Origin: Desulfobacteraceae bacterium
Lineage (GTDB): Bacteria; Desulfobacterota; Desulfobacteria; Desulfobacterales; Desulfobacteraceae
NCBI GenBank assembly: GCA_024225635.1
Contig: JAAEMK010000497.1
Location: forward strand, 62,001-126,000
Reading direction: 5' to 3'
Length of the DNA stretch: 64,000 nucleotides
Shown here one piece after another: positions 53,657-63,082 of this stretch. Position 1 is the first letter of the stretch. The number at the start of each line of letters is the position of its first letter. A program made the translations under genes and the position numbers. The notes below the pieces were generated by a model that saw only the letters and a list, made by a program, of their open reading frames with translations, did not search any database and was not told where the DNA came from.

Positions 53657-55390
53657 TTAGTTCTTGATCTCCTGGTCCCTCAGTACCCGGCGGAGCACCT
53701 TGCCCACGTTGGACACGGGGATGTCCTCCCGGAATTCGATGCTTCTGGGCTTCTTGTAGGGCGCCATGTTCTCCTTGCAGAAGGCCATCATCTCCTTTTC
53801 AGAGACGGTCTCACCGGGCTTGAGCTTGATGAAGGCCTTGACGGTCTCACCGCTGCGCTCGTCCGGGATGCCCACCACGGCCACAAGTTCCACCTGGGGA
53901 TGGGTGTAGATGATATCCTCCACATCCCTGGGATAGACGTTGAAGCCGCCCACGATGATCATGTCCTTTTTACGGTCCGTGATCAGGACATAGCCGTCTT
54001 CGTCGATATGGCCGATGTCGCCGGTGAGGAAATAGCGCTTGCCGTTGAACTCCTTGAACACCTGGTCGTTGGCGTCGGGCCGTTTCCAGTATCCCTTCAT
54101 CACCTGGGGGCCGCACACGGCCACCTCGCCGTCCTCGCCCTTGGCAAGCTCGGTTTCGCCGGTCTCGATGTCCAGGATCTTGACATCGGTGCCGGGGATG
54201 GGAAAGCCGATGGAGCCGATCTTCCGGGTTTCGGTGAAGGAGGGGTTGATGCAGACCGCCGGGGCCGTCTCCGTGAGGCCGTAGGCCTCGAAGATGATGG
54301 AGCCGGTCTTTTCCTCAAACTGCCGGCACACCTCCGGGGCCAGGGGCGCACCGCCCGACAGGCAGCCCATGAGGGAGGAGATGTCGTACTTGTTCAGAAG
54401 GGGGTGGTTGGTAAAGGCCACAAAGATGGTGGGCACCGCCGTCATAAAGGTGGGCCGGTATTTCTCAACGGCTTTGAGCACATCGGTGAAGGGCGGCTTG
54501 CCCGACCGGGGATCGGGGATGCAGATCAGGCGGCTGCCGGTCAGGGCGGAAAACAGCAGGGAGCTTGTGATGCCGAAGCTGTGGTACCAGGGCAGGATGC
54601 CAAGAAAGGCGTGATACCCGCCGTGGCGAATCCTGTCCGCTTTTTCGTCCCCGTCGTGGATCAGCCTGAAATACTCCTTACAGGCTTCAATGTTGTAGGT
54701 GAAATTGGAGTGGGTGAGCTCTGCGCCCTTTGGTACGCCGGTGGTGCCGCCGGTGTAGAGCATCACGGCCGTGTCGTTTTCAGGATCGTAATCGATATCC
54801 GGGGGGGTGGGCCGGGCTGCCGCAACAATGTCGTCATACATCAGGTGACCGGGTTCATGGGCGTCTGCCTTGGGCAGCTTGCCCAGAAGAGCGCCCAGGA
54901 ATCCCGTGAATTTCGGCAGGTAGGACTTGATGTTGCAGATCACCACGGTCTCCACCTCCGTGCCCTTGATGGCCTGGACCGCGTTTTTGTAAAACCCGGG
55001 GTGGTCCATGCAGAACACCGCCTTTGATTCGGAGTCGCTGAGCTGGTGGTTCAGTTCGGCCGGGGTGTACACGGGATTGCAGTTGACGCACACGGCGCCT
55101 GCCTTAAGGATGCCAAAGAAGATCTCCGGAAACTGGGGAATGTTTGGCAGGAAAATGGCGACCCTGTCCCCTTTTTTGATCCCTTTGCCGGCAAGGAAGT
55201 TGGCGATCCTGTCCGCCGTGTCCTTTACCTGGGCATAGGTCCTTGTTGCGCCGTTGAAAATGGTGAATACATTTCCAGGGTACTTTCGGGCGGAGTTGTC
55301 AAGAACCTGGGGAAGGGGATAGTGGTAGTTTGAGATGTCGTGTGCTACTCCTTCAGGCCAGAACGGGGTTTCCCATTTTGAAGCGTTCAT
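53657..55390 (-). CDS. fadD: long-chain fatty acid-CoA ligase (AMP-forming), copy 1
   Basis: 577 aa acyl-adenylate-forming enzyme. The ATP loop is YTGGTTGVPKG, the adenine/acyl site YGLTETAP, the hinge TGDIGHIDEDGY and the catalytic lysine lies in NVGKVLRR near the C-terminus. Activates fatty acids to acyl-CoA, feeding beta-oxidation such as the fadN-fadA pair at the left of the window. AGGAGAAA precedes the ATG. Strongly similar throughout to the next upstream gene, so tandem duplication is likely. Chain length preference is not predictable. Confidence 0.92.
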   Translation of the reverse strand: MNASKWETPFWPEGVAHDISNYHYPLPQVLDNSARKYPGNVFTIFNGATRTYAQVKDTADRIANFLAGKGIKKGDRVAIFLPNIPQFPEIFFGILKAGAVCVNCNPVYTPAELNHQLSDSESKAVFCMDHPGFYKNAVQAIKGTEVETVVICNIKSYLPKFTGFLGALLGKLPKADAHEPGHLMYDDIVAAARPTPPDIDYDPENDTAVMLYTGGTTGVPKGAELTHSNFTYNIEACKEYFRLIHDGDEKADRIRHGGYHAFLGILPWYHSFGITSSLLFSALTGSRLICIPDPRSGKPPFTDVLKAVEKYRPTFMTAVPTIFVAFTNHPLLNKYDISSLMGCLSGGAPLAPEVCRQFEEKTGSIIFEAYGLTETAPAVCINPSFTETRKIGSIGFPIPGTDVKILDIETGETELAKGEDGEVAVCGPQVMKGYWKRPDANDQVFKEFNGKRYFLTGDIGHIDEDGYVLITDRKKDMIIVGGFNVYPRDVEDIIYTHPQVELVAVVGIPDERSGETVKAFIKLKPGETVSEKEMMAFCKENMAPYKKPRSIEFREDIPVSNVGKVLRRVLRDQEIKN

Positions 55391-55503
55391 TTTTTCTCCT
55401 TAAAGCAGGTTGCGGTGCCCCGGTTTCCCGCCGTGGAACGCCATGGCGGGAAACCTAGGGACGCCTTTTTTAAACAGATATGTTAAATGGCCGATCATTG
55501 GGA

Positions 55504-57240
55504 TCAGGCCGTAACCTCCTCGTCCCTCAGGACGCGCCGCAATACCTTGCCCACGTTGGACACGGGTATTTCTTCTCTGAACTCAATCTTTCTCGGTCGT
55601 TTATAGCCGGCCATGTTCTCCTTGCAGAATTGTGCCATCTCCTCTTTTGTGATGGTTTCGCCGGGCTTCACCTTGATGAACGCCTTGACGGCCTCGCCGC
55701 TGCGATCGTCCGGAACCCCCACCACGGCCGTAAGCTCCACCTTGGGATGGGTGTAGATGATGTCCTCCACATCCCGGGGGTAGACGTTGAAGCCGCCCAC
55801 GATGATCATGTCTTTCTTACGGTCCGTGATTACGATGTAGCCGTCTTCGTCAATATGGGCGATGTCGCCGGTGAGGAAATAGCGGTTGCCGTCAAGCTCC
55901 CTGAACACCTCGTCGTTGGCGTCGGGCCGTTTCCAGTACCCCTTCATCACCTGGGGTCCGCACACGGCCAGCTCCCCGTCCTCTCCCTTGGGAAGCTCTT
56001 TGAGCCCGGTCTCGAGATCCAGGATCTTGACATCCGTGCCCGGCATGGGAAAGCCGATGGAGCCGATCTTGCGATGGTTCTTGTCGGTGGGGTTGGCGCT
56101 CACCACCGGCGAGGTCTCGGTGAGGCCGTAGCCTTCGAATATGGTGGAACCGGTGGTTTTCTCAAACTGCCGGCACACCTCCGGCGGCAGGGGGGCCCCG
56201 CCTGAAAAGCATCCCATGAGGGAGGTGAGATCGTACTTGTTGATATCCTTATGGTTGGTAAAGGCCACAAAGATGGTGGGCACGGCCGGCATCAGGGTGG
56301 GTTTGTACTTCTGGACCGCCTTGAGCACCTCGGTAAACGGGGGATTGCCCGCCCGGGGGTCGGGGATGCAGACAAGCTTGCTGCCCGAGCCCGCGGCAGC
56401 CAGCATGGCGACGGTGATGCCAAAGCTGTGGTACCAGGGAAGCACCCCGAGATAGGTGTGAAACCCGCCCCTTCTGGGGGATTCAGCAGGCTTGCCCGGT
56501 TCGTGGACAAACCGGCCGTAGGTCTCCAGGGCCGCGATATCGTAGGTGAAGTTGGTGTGGACAAGCTCCGCCCCCTTGGGCAATCCGGTGGTGCCGCCGG
56601 TGTAGAGCATCACCGCCGTGTCCTTTTCAGGATCCACCTCGATCTGCGGGGGGGTGGGGCTGGATGAGGCCACCATGTCGTCATACATGAGGTGGCCGGG
56701 GGCATGGCTGTCGGCCTTGGGAATCTTGCCCAGCACGGAGCCCAGGAACGCCTTGACCTTGGGCAGGTAGGACTTGATGTTGCAGACCACCACTGTTTCC
56801 ACCTGGGTGCCCTTGATCGCCTGGACCGTGTTGGGGTAAAATTCGGGATGGTCCATGCAGAAGACCATTTTGGATTCGGAATCGTTCAGCTGGTGGTTCA
56901 GTTCGTTTGCCGTGTAGATGGGGTTGCAGTTGACACAGCAGGCCCCGGCCTTGAGGATGCCGAAGAAGATCTCGGGAAACTGGGGAATGTTGGGCAGAAA
57001 TATGGCCACCCGGTCTCCCCGCTTGATCCCCTTCCGGGCCAGGAAGTTGGCGATCCGGTCACTGGTTTCCTTTACCTGGGCAAAGGTGCGTGTGGCGCCG
57101 TTGAAGATGGTGTATACGTTGTTCGGGGTGGCTTGTGCTGAGTCGTCAAGAATCTTGAAAAGAGGAAAGTTGTAATCAGGAACATTGTTTGCTACGCCTT
57201 CGGGCCAGAAAGGGGTATCCCAGGTTGCTGCATTCATCAT
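55504..57240 (-). CDS. fadD: long-chain fatty acid-CoA ligase (AMP-forming), copy 2
   Basis: 578 aa, paralog of copy 1 over its full length (YTGGTTGLPKG, YGLTETSP, TGDIAHIDEDGY, NVGKVLRRVLRDEE). The start is one of two adjacent ATGs (57240 or 57237) with AGGAG upstream. Separated by 113 bp from copy 1 on the same strand, probably co-transcribed. Differences between the copies lie mainly in residues 150-270, which may alter acyl specificity. No FadR-like box was found upstream, unlike fadN. Confidence 0.92.
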   Translation of the reverse strand: MMNAATWDTPFWPEGVANNVPDYNFPLFKILDDSAQATPNNVYTIFNGATRTFAQVKETSDRIANFLARKGIKRGDRVAIFLPNIPQFPEIFFGILKAGACCVNCNPIYTANELNHQLNDSESKMVFCMDHPEFYPNTVQAIKGTQVETVVVCNIKSYLPKVKAFLGSVLGKIPKADSHAPGHLMYDDMVASSSPTPPQIEVDPEKDTAVMLYTGGTTGLPKGAELVHTNFTYDIAALETYGRFVHEPGKPAESPRRGGFHTYLGVLPWYHSFGITVAMLAAAGSGSKLVCIPDPRAGNPPFTEVLKAVQKYKPTLMPAVPTIFVAFTNHKDINKYDLTSLMGCFSGGAPLPPEVCRQFEKTTGSTIFEGYGLTETSPVVSANPTDKNHRKIGSIGFPMPGTDVKILDLETGLKELPKGEDGELAVCGPQVMKGYWKRPDANDEVFRELDGNRYFLTGDIAHIDEDGYIVITDRKKDMIIVGGFNVYPRDVEDIIYTHPKVELTAVVGVPDDRSGEAVKAFIKVKPGETITKEEMAQFCKENMAGYKRPRKIEFREEIPVSNVGKVLRRVLRDEEVTA

Positions 57241-57325
57241 TTTTCTCCTTTGGTTTAGGTCCTTGGAAATATTGACTCCCCGGCACGGGTGCGGCGGCGG
57301 AGCTGTTTATTGCCGGAGCCTTAGA

Positions 57326-60190
57326 TTATGGAAGGATCTTCCTGTAGATCTCGAAGACCCGTTCCTTGATTTCAAAAAAATGATCTGACAATGCTGTCTC
57401 TTCTTTTTCCATTAAGCTGAGCCTGTGAATCGTCTTTCTCTGGAGCAGGTATGCCTGTTTGATCTCCTCTGCTTGGGTTGGGGTTAGCAGTTTCTCCTTG
57501 GCCAATGTCTCAAGGAGGCGAACATTATCGGTCCATTGGGTGAGGGACGGGTGGTCGTGGCTGTGCTGAAGCACCAGGTACTGGACCAGGAACTCGATGT
57601 CCACGATGCCGCCCCGGTCCTGTTTCAGGTCCACGATGCCGGTCTTGAGATGGCTGTCCCGGAGCTTGTCCCGCATCTGGTTGACCTCTTTTTTCAGGGT
57701 GCCGGGGTCCCGTTTGACCCTGAGTACCGCATCCCTGATGCTGATAAAGCGCTTTTGAAGGGCCGGGTCCCCGCTCACGGGCCGGGCCCGGACAATGGCC
57801 TGGTGCTCCCAGGTCCATGCGTCCGTGGTGATGTACTCTTCAAAGGCGTCGATTTCGCTGACGATCATGCCGGACCGGCCCGAGGGCCTCAGCCGCATGT
57901 CGGTCTCGTAGATGGTGCCGGCCGGGGTGTGCACCGTAAGGGCGTGGATGATCCGCTGGCCGAGCATGGTGTAGAACCGCGTGTTTTCGATGCTTTTCTT
58001 TCCGCCCAGTGTCATGCCCTCTCCGCCCGCGTGGATAAAGACAAGGTCCAGGTCGGACTTGTACCCCAGCTCGATGCCCCCCAGTTTCCCATAGGCCACC
58101 GCCGCAAACCCCGGGGAGACCGATCCGTCCTGTTTTATCCCGGAAGGGGTGCCGTACTTTTTCGCGGTGTGGCGCCATGAAATCTCAATCACCTTGTCAA
58201 GCACGGTCTCCGCCACATGGGTGAGGCAGTCGCTCACCTTCATCAGGGGGTAGCTGCCGCTCACGTCCGCCACGGCGATCCTGAGGGTGTTGACCTGCCG
58301 GAATATGCACAGCTCCTCCAGCTGGAATTCGGCGTCCGACGGGGGGATCTGGTCCATGCGCCGGGCAAGTCCGGCCGTAAGTTCCTTTTTGTCCGGGGGG
58401 GTGTACCGTTCATTGGGGGTGAGCAGTTCGTCCAGCAGGGCCGGGTGCCGTGAAAGAAACCCGATGATCCAGGGGCTCTTTGCCGCAAGTTTCGCAATGT
58501 GGTCAAGGGCGTGGGGCTTTTCCAGGAGAAGGGAGATGTAGCAGGTGCGCCGCTCGATGGTGATGATCAGATCCACAAGCCGGGACAGCACGGTTTCGCT
58601 GTCGTTCTGCTCCCCCGCCTTTTGCACGATCTTGGGAACGAGCCGGTTCAGGCGACGCCGGCCGTTGGGGGTGAGCCGTTTGGTGTTGGGATGCGCCTCC
58701 AGGGCCTTCAACAGGCTGATGACCGTATCCGGGTGGTCAAAGCCGTGGACATTGTGGGAGATCAGCTCCCCGCTCTGGGGATCGTTGAGGTTCTGCCACA
58801 GGTAGTTGAGCTGGGTTGTCTCTCCGTTTGTCGGGGTTTTCTCCTCCACCAGCAGATGGTTGAAATGGGTGTGAACCGTTGCCCGGTGGTGGTCCAGGCG
58901 CCGGGCAAAGAGGAGCCAGGAGTCAAACCCCATGGACAGGGCCAGCCGTGTGCGGTCACAGGTGTGTTCTGGCAGGTCGTGGGTCTGGAGATCGCAGTAC
59001 TCCTGGAGCCTGTGCTCCACCCGCCGCAGGAAGATATAGGCCTCTGTCAGCTCCTTTTTTGTGAGGTCGTCGATGCAGGCGCGCCGGTGCAGAAGTTCGA
59101 GGATCTTGAGAATTCGCCGCTCCTGGAACTCGGGTTCCACCCCGCCCCGGATCAGCTGGAACAGCTGGCCGAAGAATTCGATCTCCCGGATGCCGCCGGC
59201 TCCGAGCTTGATGTTGTTCTTAAGTTTCCTGTCCTTTACCTGGAGGGAGATTCGCTTTTTCATATCCCGGAAGGACTCAAAGCTGCCGTAGTCGAAGTAG
59301 CGCCGGTATATAAAGGGATTGAGGGTGTTGAGCAACCGGTTGCCGGCGGGGATATCCCCGGCGATGGGGCGGGCCTTGATCAGGGCGTATCGTTCCCACT
59401 CCCGGCCCTGGGTCTGGTAATAATCCTCCATGGTGGCAAAACTGGTTACCAGGGGGCCGCTGGCCCCAAAGGGGCGTAGCCGCGTATCCACCCGAAATAG
59501 CGTTGTATCTGTCATGGTTGAATCAAACACCTTTAAAAAATTCCTGCACAGTCGTGTGAAAAATTCTTCGTTGGTACAGCTTCTTCCACCACCTTCGGTT
59601 TCGCCGATAGAGGGATAGGCAAAGATCAGGTCTATGTCGGAGGAAAAGTTGAGCTCCCGGGCGCCGAGTTTGCCCATGCCCAGCACAACGATGCCCTGTT
59701 TTCTTCCCTGGCCGTCTATTGGTGTTCCGAAGTTTGAACAGAGTTTATCATAGAGAAGCAAAAAAGTTTTGTCAACACATGCCTCGGCAAGGGCGGACAA
59801 ATCGCTCATGGTCTGTCCAAGGGTCGCGGTTTCCGTCAGATCCTGCCAGGCGATTCGCACCATTTCCCGCTGGCGTATCCGGGACAGGACCGTGACCAGC
59901 TCCCGGTCAGTGGTGACGCCGGCAAGGCCTGCCTCCAGGCGTTGCTCGTATTCCCCGTGTTCATAGGCCCGGTCCAGGTCCCCGGATGCCGTAAGCTCCA
60001 GGAAACCTTCCGGATCGCGAACGATGCTTGACGCGATGAATTCGCTGAAGAGCAGGGCCGTGTCAAGGGTGTGTCTGAACTTATCGTCCCCCGGCAGCGT
60101 CAGCTCCTTTTCCCGGAGTTTTGAATCAAGATTCGCCTGCCTGTCCCGCAGCTGTTTGGAAAGCGCTAAACAGAGTTTCGTCTCCTTCAT
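57326..60190 (-). CDS. glnE: bifunctional glutamine synthetase adenylyltransferase/deadenylase
   Basis: 954 aa with two nucleotidyltransferase domains in GlnE order: the N-terminal one has GMGKLGARELNFSSDIDLIF (near residue 170) and the C-terminal one YGKLGGIELGYKSDLDLVFI (near residue 690). A central regulatory domain and a C-terminal helical domain complete it. Attaches AMP to glutamine synthetase when nitrogen is ample and removes it when nitrogen is short, under PII control. AAGGA precedes the ATG. It is divergent from the glutamate synthase operon across a 152-bp region. Confidence 0.96.
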   Translation of the reverse strand: MKETKLCLALSKQLRDRQANLDSKLREKELTLPGDDKFRHTLDTALLFSEFIASSIVRDPEGFLELTASGDLDRAYEHGEYEQRLEAGLAGVTTDRELVTVLSRIRQREMVRIAWQDLTETATLGQTMSDLSALAEACVDKTFLLLYDKLCSNFGTPIDGQGRKQGIVVLGMGKLGARELNFSSDIDLIFAYPSIGETEGGGRSCTNEEFFTRLCRNFLKVFDSTMTDTTLFRVDTRLRPFGASGPLVTSFATMEDYYQTQGREWERYALIKARPIAGDIPAGNRLLNTLNPFIYRRYFDYGSFESFRDMKKRISLQVKDRKLKNNIKLGAGGIREIEFFGQLFQLIRGGVEPEFQERRILKILELLHRRACIDDLTKKELTEAYIFLRRVEHRLQEYCDLQTHDLPEHTCDRTRLALSMGFDSWLLFARRLDHHRATVHTHFNHLLVEEKTPTNGETTQLNYLWQNLNDPQSGELISHNVHGFDHPDTVISLLKALEAHPNTKRLTPNGRRRLNRLVPKIVQKAGEQNDSETVLSRLVDLIITIERRTCYISLLLEKPHALDHIAKLAAKSPWIIGFLSRHPALLDELLTPNERYTPPDKKELTAGLARRMDQIPPSDAEFQLEELCIFRQVNTLRIAVADVSGSYPLMKVSDCLTHVAETVLDKVIEISWRHTAKKYGTPSGIKQDGSVSPGFAAVAYGKLGGIELGYKSDLDLVFIHAGGEGMTLGGKKSIENTRFYTMLGQRIIHALTVHTPAGTIYETDMRLRPSGRSGMIVSEIDAFEEYITTDAWTWEHQAIVRARPVSGDPALQKRFISIRDAVLRVKRDPGTLKKEVNQMRDKLRDSHLKTGIVDLKQDRGGIVDIEFLVQYLVLQHSHDHPSLTQWTDNVRLLETLAKEKLLTPTQAEEIKQAYLLQRKTIHRLSLMEKEETALSDHFFEIKERVFEIYRKILP

Positions 60191-60261
60191 TTTACTATCC
60201 TTGCTGGGTGAAAAATCATGTCTTTCATGTTTCTCCTAACAGAATCCTAACAACAAAACTA

Positions 60262-60306
60262 TTGAAAAAAATGATTAATTTGCCTATAATATTCGATTTG
60301 AATATT
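60262..60306 (+). promoter_or_regulatory. sigma-70 promoter and operator-like palindrome of the glutamate synthase operon
   Basis: TTGAAA (60262-60267), 17-bp spacer, TATAAT (60285-60290): near-consensus promoter 53 bp before the first operon gene. Overlapping the -10 and start site is a perfect inverted repeat AATATTC-N5-GAATATT (60288-60306), well placed for a repressor. No sigma-54 or ANTAR element was seen here. Confidence 0.7.
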
Positions 60307-60342
60307 GCTCAAACCACTGAAAATAACAAGGAGAAAAAGAGA

Positions 60343-61473
60343 ATGTGCCGTCTGTTTGCACTTACAAGCAAGGAACCGGTCTCTCCCATGGAAGCCATCA
60401 AGGCCCTCGATGTTATGAAGGAAGGCCACGACGGGTCCGGGGTGGGCATTATGCTCCGGGATCTTGGTGGTCCTTTCGAGGAGATGAAAGATGCTCCCAT
60501 CCTTAGTGGCATTTTTACCGAGGAGGGTATCCGGCGTCTTGATCTGTTCATGATGAATCAGGGCTTTATGACCAAGTACAAGGTGAGCATCAAGGTTCCC
60601 AAGACAAATACTTCGGGAATTCCACGGCGCGGTCTCTATCTTATCAGGGCGTACGAGTATCCGGAAGACTGGGATGGCCTTGAAAAGGGTGAGGTTGAGC
60701 GCCGTTTGATGATGACACGGCTCAAGATCAGGGAGATGGGCGAAGAGAAGCGGGACATGATCGTGTTTTCGTTCTGGCCCGATACCATCATGATCAAGGA
60801 GCTGGGCGACCCCATGGACGTGGGCCACCACCTGGGGCTGGGCAGAAAGAACCTCAAGGCCAGGGTGATCATGGCCCAGGGGCGTCAGAACACCAACTAC
60901 GCCATCGACCTTTACGCCTGCCACCCCTTTTTCGTCAAGGGGTTCACCACCATGACAAACGGCGAGAACACCGCCTTCATTCCCATCAAGGATTTTCTCT
61001 CGTCCCGGGAGTATCCCGGCTATACGGGCTACCAGTCCGATTCCGAGGTGTTCGCCCATATCCTTCACTATACCATGGAGGGGCTGGGCCTTGGCCTGGA
61101 CGCCTACAAGCATGTGATGACCCCCCTCCAGGCCAAGCACCTTGAAAAGCATCCGGATGCCCCCTTCCTGAAGCATCTGAAGCGCTCCTGCCGCCAGCTG
61201 ATCATCGACGGGCCCAACTGCGTGATCGGCACCCTGCCGGACAACACGTTGTTCATGGCCCAGGACCGGAAAAAGCTCCGGCCCGGGGTGGTCGGCGGAA
61301 GACCCGGCATGTTCGCCTTCTCCTCTGAGATCTGCGGGCTGGACGCCGTGATTCCGGACCGGGACAAATCCCGTGACATTCAGCCCATGCACCTTGATAC
61401 CGCAATTGTAAGCCCTGACCGTCAGGAGGTAAAAATATGTCGGCAAACAGAACCATTAGCCCTTCCACTCTAA
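60343..61473 (+). CDS. gltB1: glutamate synthase glutaminase subunit (class II amidotransferase)
   Basis: 376 aa from the ATG at 60343 with AAGGAG upstream; the open frame runs further upstream but only Met at 60343 places the nucleophile Cys2 correctly (MCRLFALTS). N-terminal nucleophile amidotransferase fold with GHDGSGVGIML, TNGENTAFIP and YTGYQSDSEV. Releases ammonia from glutamine for the FMN subunit. In this archaeal-type arrangement the three GltB domains are separate genes. The 3-prime end overlaps the next gene by 37 bp in another frame, suggesting translational coupling. Confidence 0.9.
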   Translation: MCRLFALTSKEPVSPMEAIKALDVMKEGHDGSGVGIMLRDLGGPFEEMKDAPILSGIFTEEGIRRLDLFMMNQGFMTKYKVSIKVPKTNTSGIPRRGLYLIRAYEYPEDWDGLEKGEVERRLMMTRLKIREMGEEKRDMIVFSFWPDTIMIKELGDPMDVGHHLGLGRKNLKARVIMAQGRQNTNYAIDLYACHPFFVKGFTTMTNGENTAFIPIKDFLSSREYPGYTGYQSDSEVFAHILHYTMEGLGLGLDAYKHVMTPLQAKHLEKHPDAPFLKHLKRSCRQLIIDGPNCVIGTLPDNTLFMAQDRKKLRPGVVGGRPGMFAFSSEICGLDAVIPDRDKSRDIQPMHLDTAIVSPDRQEVKICRQTEPLALPL

Positions 61474-63071
61474 GCCTTAAGGATCTGCCCTGGCAGATCG
61501 ACTGGAAAAAGGACCGATGCACCCTCTGCGGCCAGTGTACGGCAGTCTGTCCGGTCCAGGCCATTGAACTCGGGGTGTTTCGCAAGCGAAACCTTGTCAC
61601 CTCCATCCACAGGGTAGAGGACAATCAGACGAGCTTTGAAACCTTTTACGGCATCCGCCAGAAGACGACCCTCGCCGATGCCTGCATCGGCTGCGCCATG
61701 TGCGCCATGGTCTGCCCCAACGACGCCATCGAGCCCGCATCCATTGGGGGCACCCCCCGGTTCAAGTTCCACCAGAACCAGGACGGGGAGCCCCGGAAGC
61801 GTGGAGGACGGCGAAATGTTACCGAATCGTTGCTGGACCGGATCAAGTTCATCCGGATCTCCATGCTTACCGACCCTGCCCTGGACGCCGGCCGTCATGA
61901 GTTCGAGATGAGAAGCCTCCTCGGCCGGGTGCTGCCCCCGGAGGAGAACATGCGTCGCCTCAGGACCCATGGGTGGATTCCCCCGGTCCGGGAGATCTAT
62001 CCCCTGATCATCGGCGGCATGAGTTTTGGCGCCCTTTCCCCCACCATGTGGGAGGGACTTCAGATGGGGGTTGCCTACCTGAACGAGGAGCTTAACATGC
62101 CGGTCCGGATCTCCACGGGCGAGGGCGGGTGTCCGCCCCGGCTGTTGCGTTCCCGCTTCCTTAAATATGTGATTCTCCAGATCGCCTCGGGGTATTTCGG
62201 GTGGGATGAGATCATCCACGCCATCCCCCACATGAAGGAGGACCCCTGTGCCATCGAGATCAAGTACGGCCAGGGGGCCAAGCCCGGAGACGGCGGCCTT
62301 CTCATGTGGCATAAGGTCAATAAATTGATTGCGGCCATCCGGGGTGTTCCCCAGGGCATCAGCCTGCCCAGCCCCCCCACCCACCAGACCCAGTACTCCA
62401 TCGAGGAGTCCGTGGCAAAGATGATCCAGTCCATGTCCATGGCCTGGGGATTCAGGGTGCCGGTATACCCGAAGATCTCGGCTTCTTCCACTTCGCTTGC
62501 GGTCCTGAACAACCTCACCCGGAACGATTTTGCCTCGGCCCTTGCCATTGACGGCGAGGACGGGGGAACCGGGGCGGCCTATGCCGTGTCCGTGGATCAC
62601 ATGGGGCACCCCATCGCTTCCTGTATCCGGGATAACTACCTCAACCTTGTGAAGGTTGGAAAGCAGAACGAGATTCCCATCTTTGCCGGGGGCGGCATCG
62701 GCAAGAACGGCAATATCGCGGCCAATGCCGCGGCCCTGATCATGCTCGGGGCAAGCGGCGTCCAGATCGGAAAATACGTGATGCAGGCCGCGGCCGGCTG
62801 TATCGGCACGGAAACCGACCGCTGCAATGTCTGCAATCTGGGCATCTGTCCCAAGGGTATCACCTCCCAGGACCCCCGCCTCTATCGCAGGCTCGATCCC
62901 GAGGCCGTGGCCCAGCGGGTGGTGGATCTTTTTGTCAGCTTTGATACGGAACTCAAAAAGATCGTGGCGCCCCTGGGACGCTCCACATCCCTGCCCATCG
63001 GCATGTCCGACGCCCTTGGCATCGACGATTATGCCGCGGCAGAGCGTCTCAATATCAAGTACGTGGTTTAG
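61437..63071 (+). CDS. gltB2: glutamate synthase FMN subunit with ferredoxin domain
   Basis: 544 aa. Two 4Fe-4S motifs lie at the N-terminus (C28, C31, C34, C38 and C83, C86, C89, C93). The FMN/alpha-beta barrel synthase domain follows: GGMSFGALSPTMWEGL, ISTGEGGCPPR, KYGQGAKPGDGGLL, IDGEDGGTGAAYAVSVDH and FAGGGIGKNGNIAANAAALI. The C-terminal CNVCNLGICP probably binds the 3Fe-4S cluster. Reduces 2-iminoglutarate to glutamate using electrons likely from ferredoxin or a separate small subunit. AGGAGG precedes the ATG. A paralog without ferredoxin motifs is at 42384. Confidence 0.94.
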   Translation: MSANRTISPSTLSLKDLPWQIDWKKDRCTLCGQCTAVCPVQAIELGVFRKRNLVTSIHRVEDNQTSFETFYGIRQKTTLADACIGCAMCAMVCPNDAIEPASIGGTPRFKFHQNQDGEPRKRGGRRNVTESLLDRIKFIRISMLTDPALDAGRHEFEMRSLLGRVLPPEENMRRLRTHGWIPPVREIYPLIIGGMSFGALSPTMWEGLQMGVAYLNEELNMPVRISTGEGGCPPRLLRSRFLKYVILQIASGYFGWDEIIHAIPHMKEDPCAIEIKYGQGAKPGDGGLLMWHKVNKLIAAIRGVPQGISLPSPPTHQTQYSIEESVAKMIQSMSMAWGFRVPVYPKISASSTSLAVLNNLTRNDFASALAIDGEDGGTGAAYAVSVDHMGHPIASCIRDNYLNLVKVGKQNEIPIFAGGGIGKNGNIAANAAALIMLGASGVQIGKYVMQAAAGCIGTETDRCNVCNLGICPKGITSQDPRLYRRLDPEAVAQRVVDLFVSFDTELKKIVAPLGRSTSLPIGMSDALGIDDYAAAERLNIKYVV

Positions 63072-63082
63072 GAGAAGCGGAT

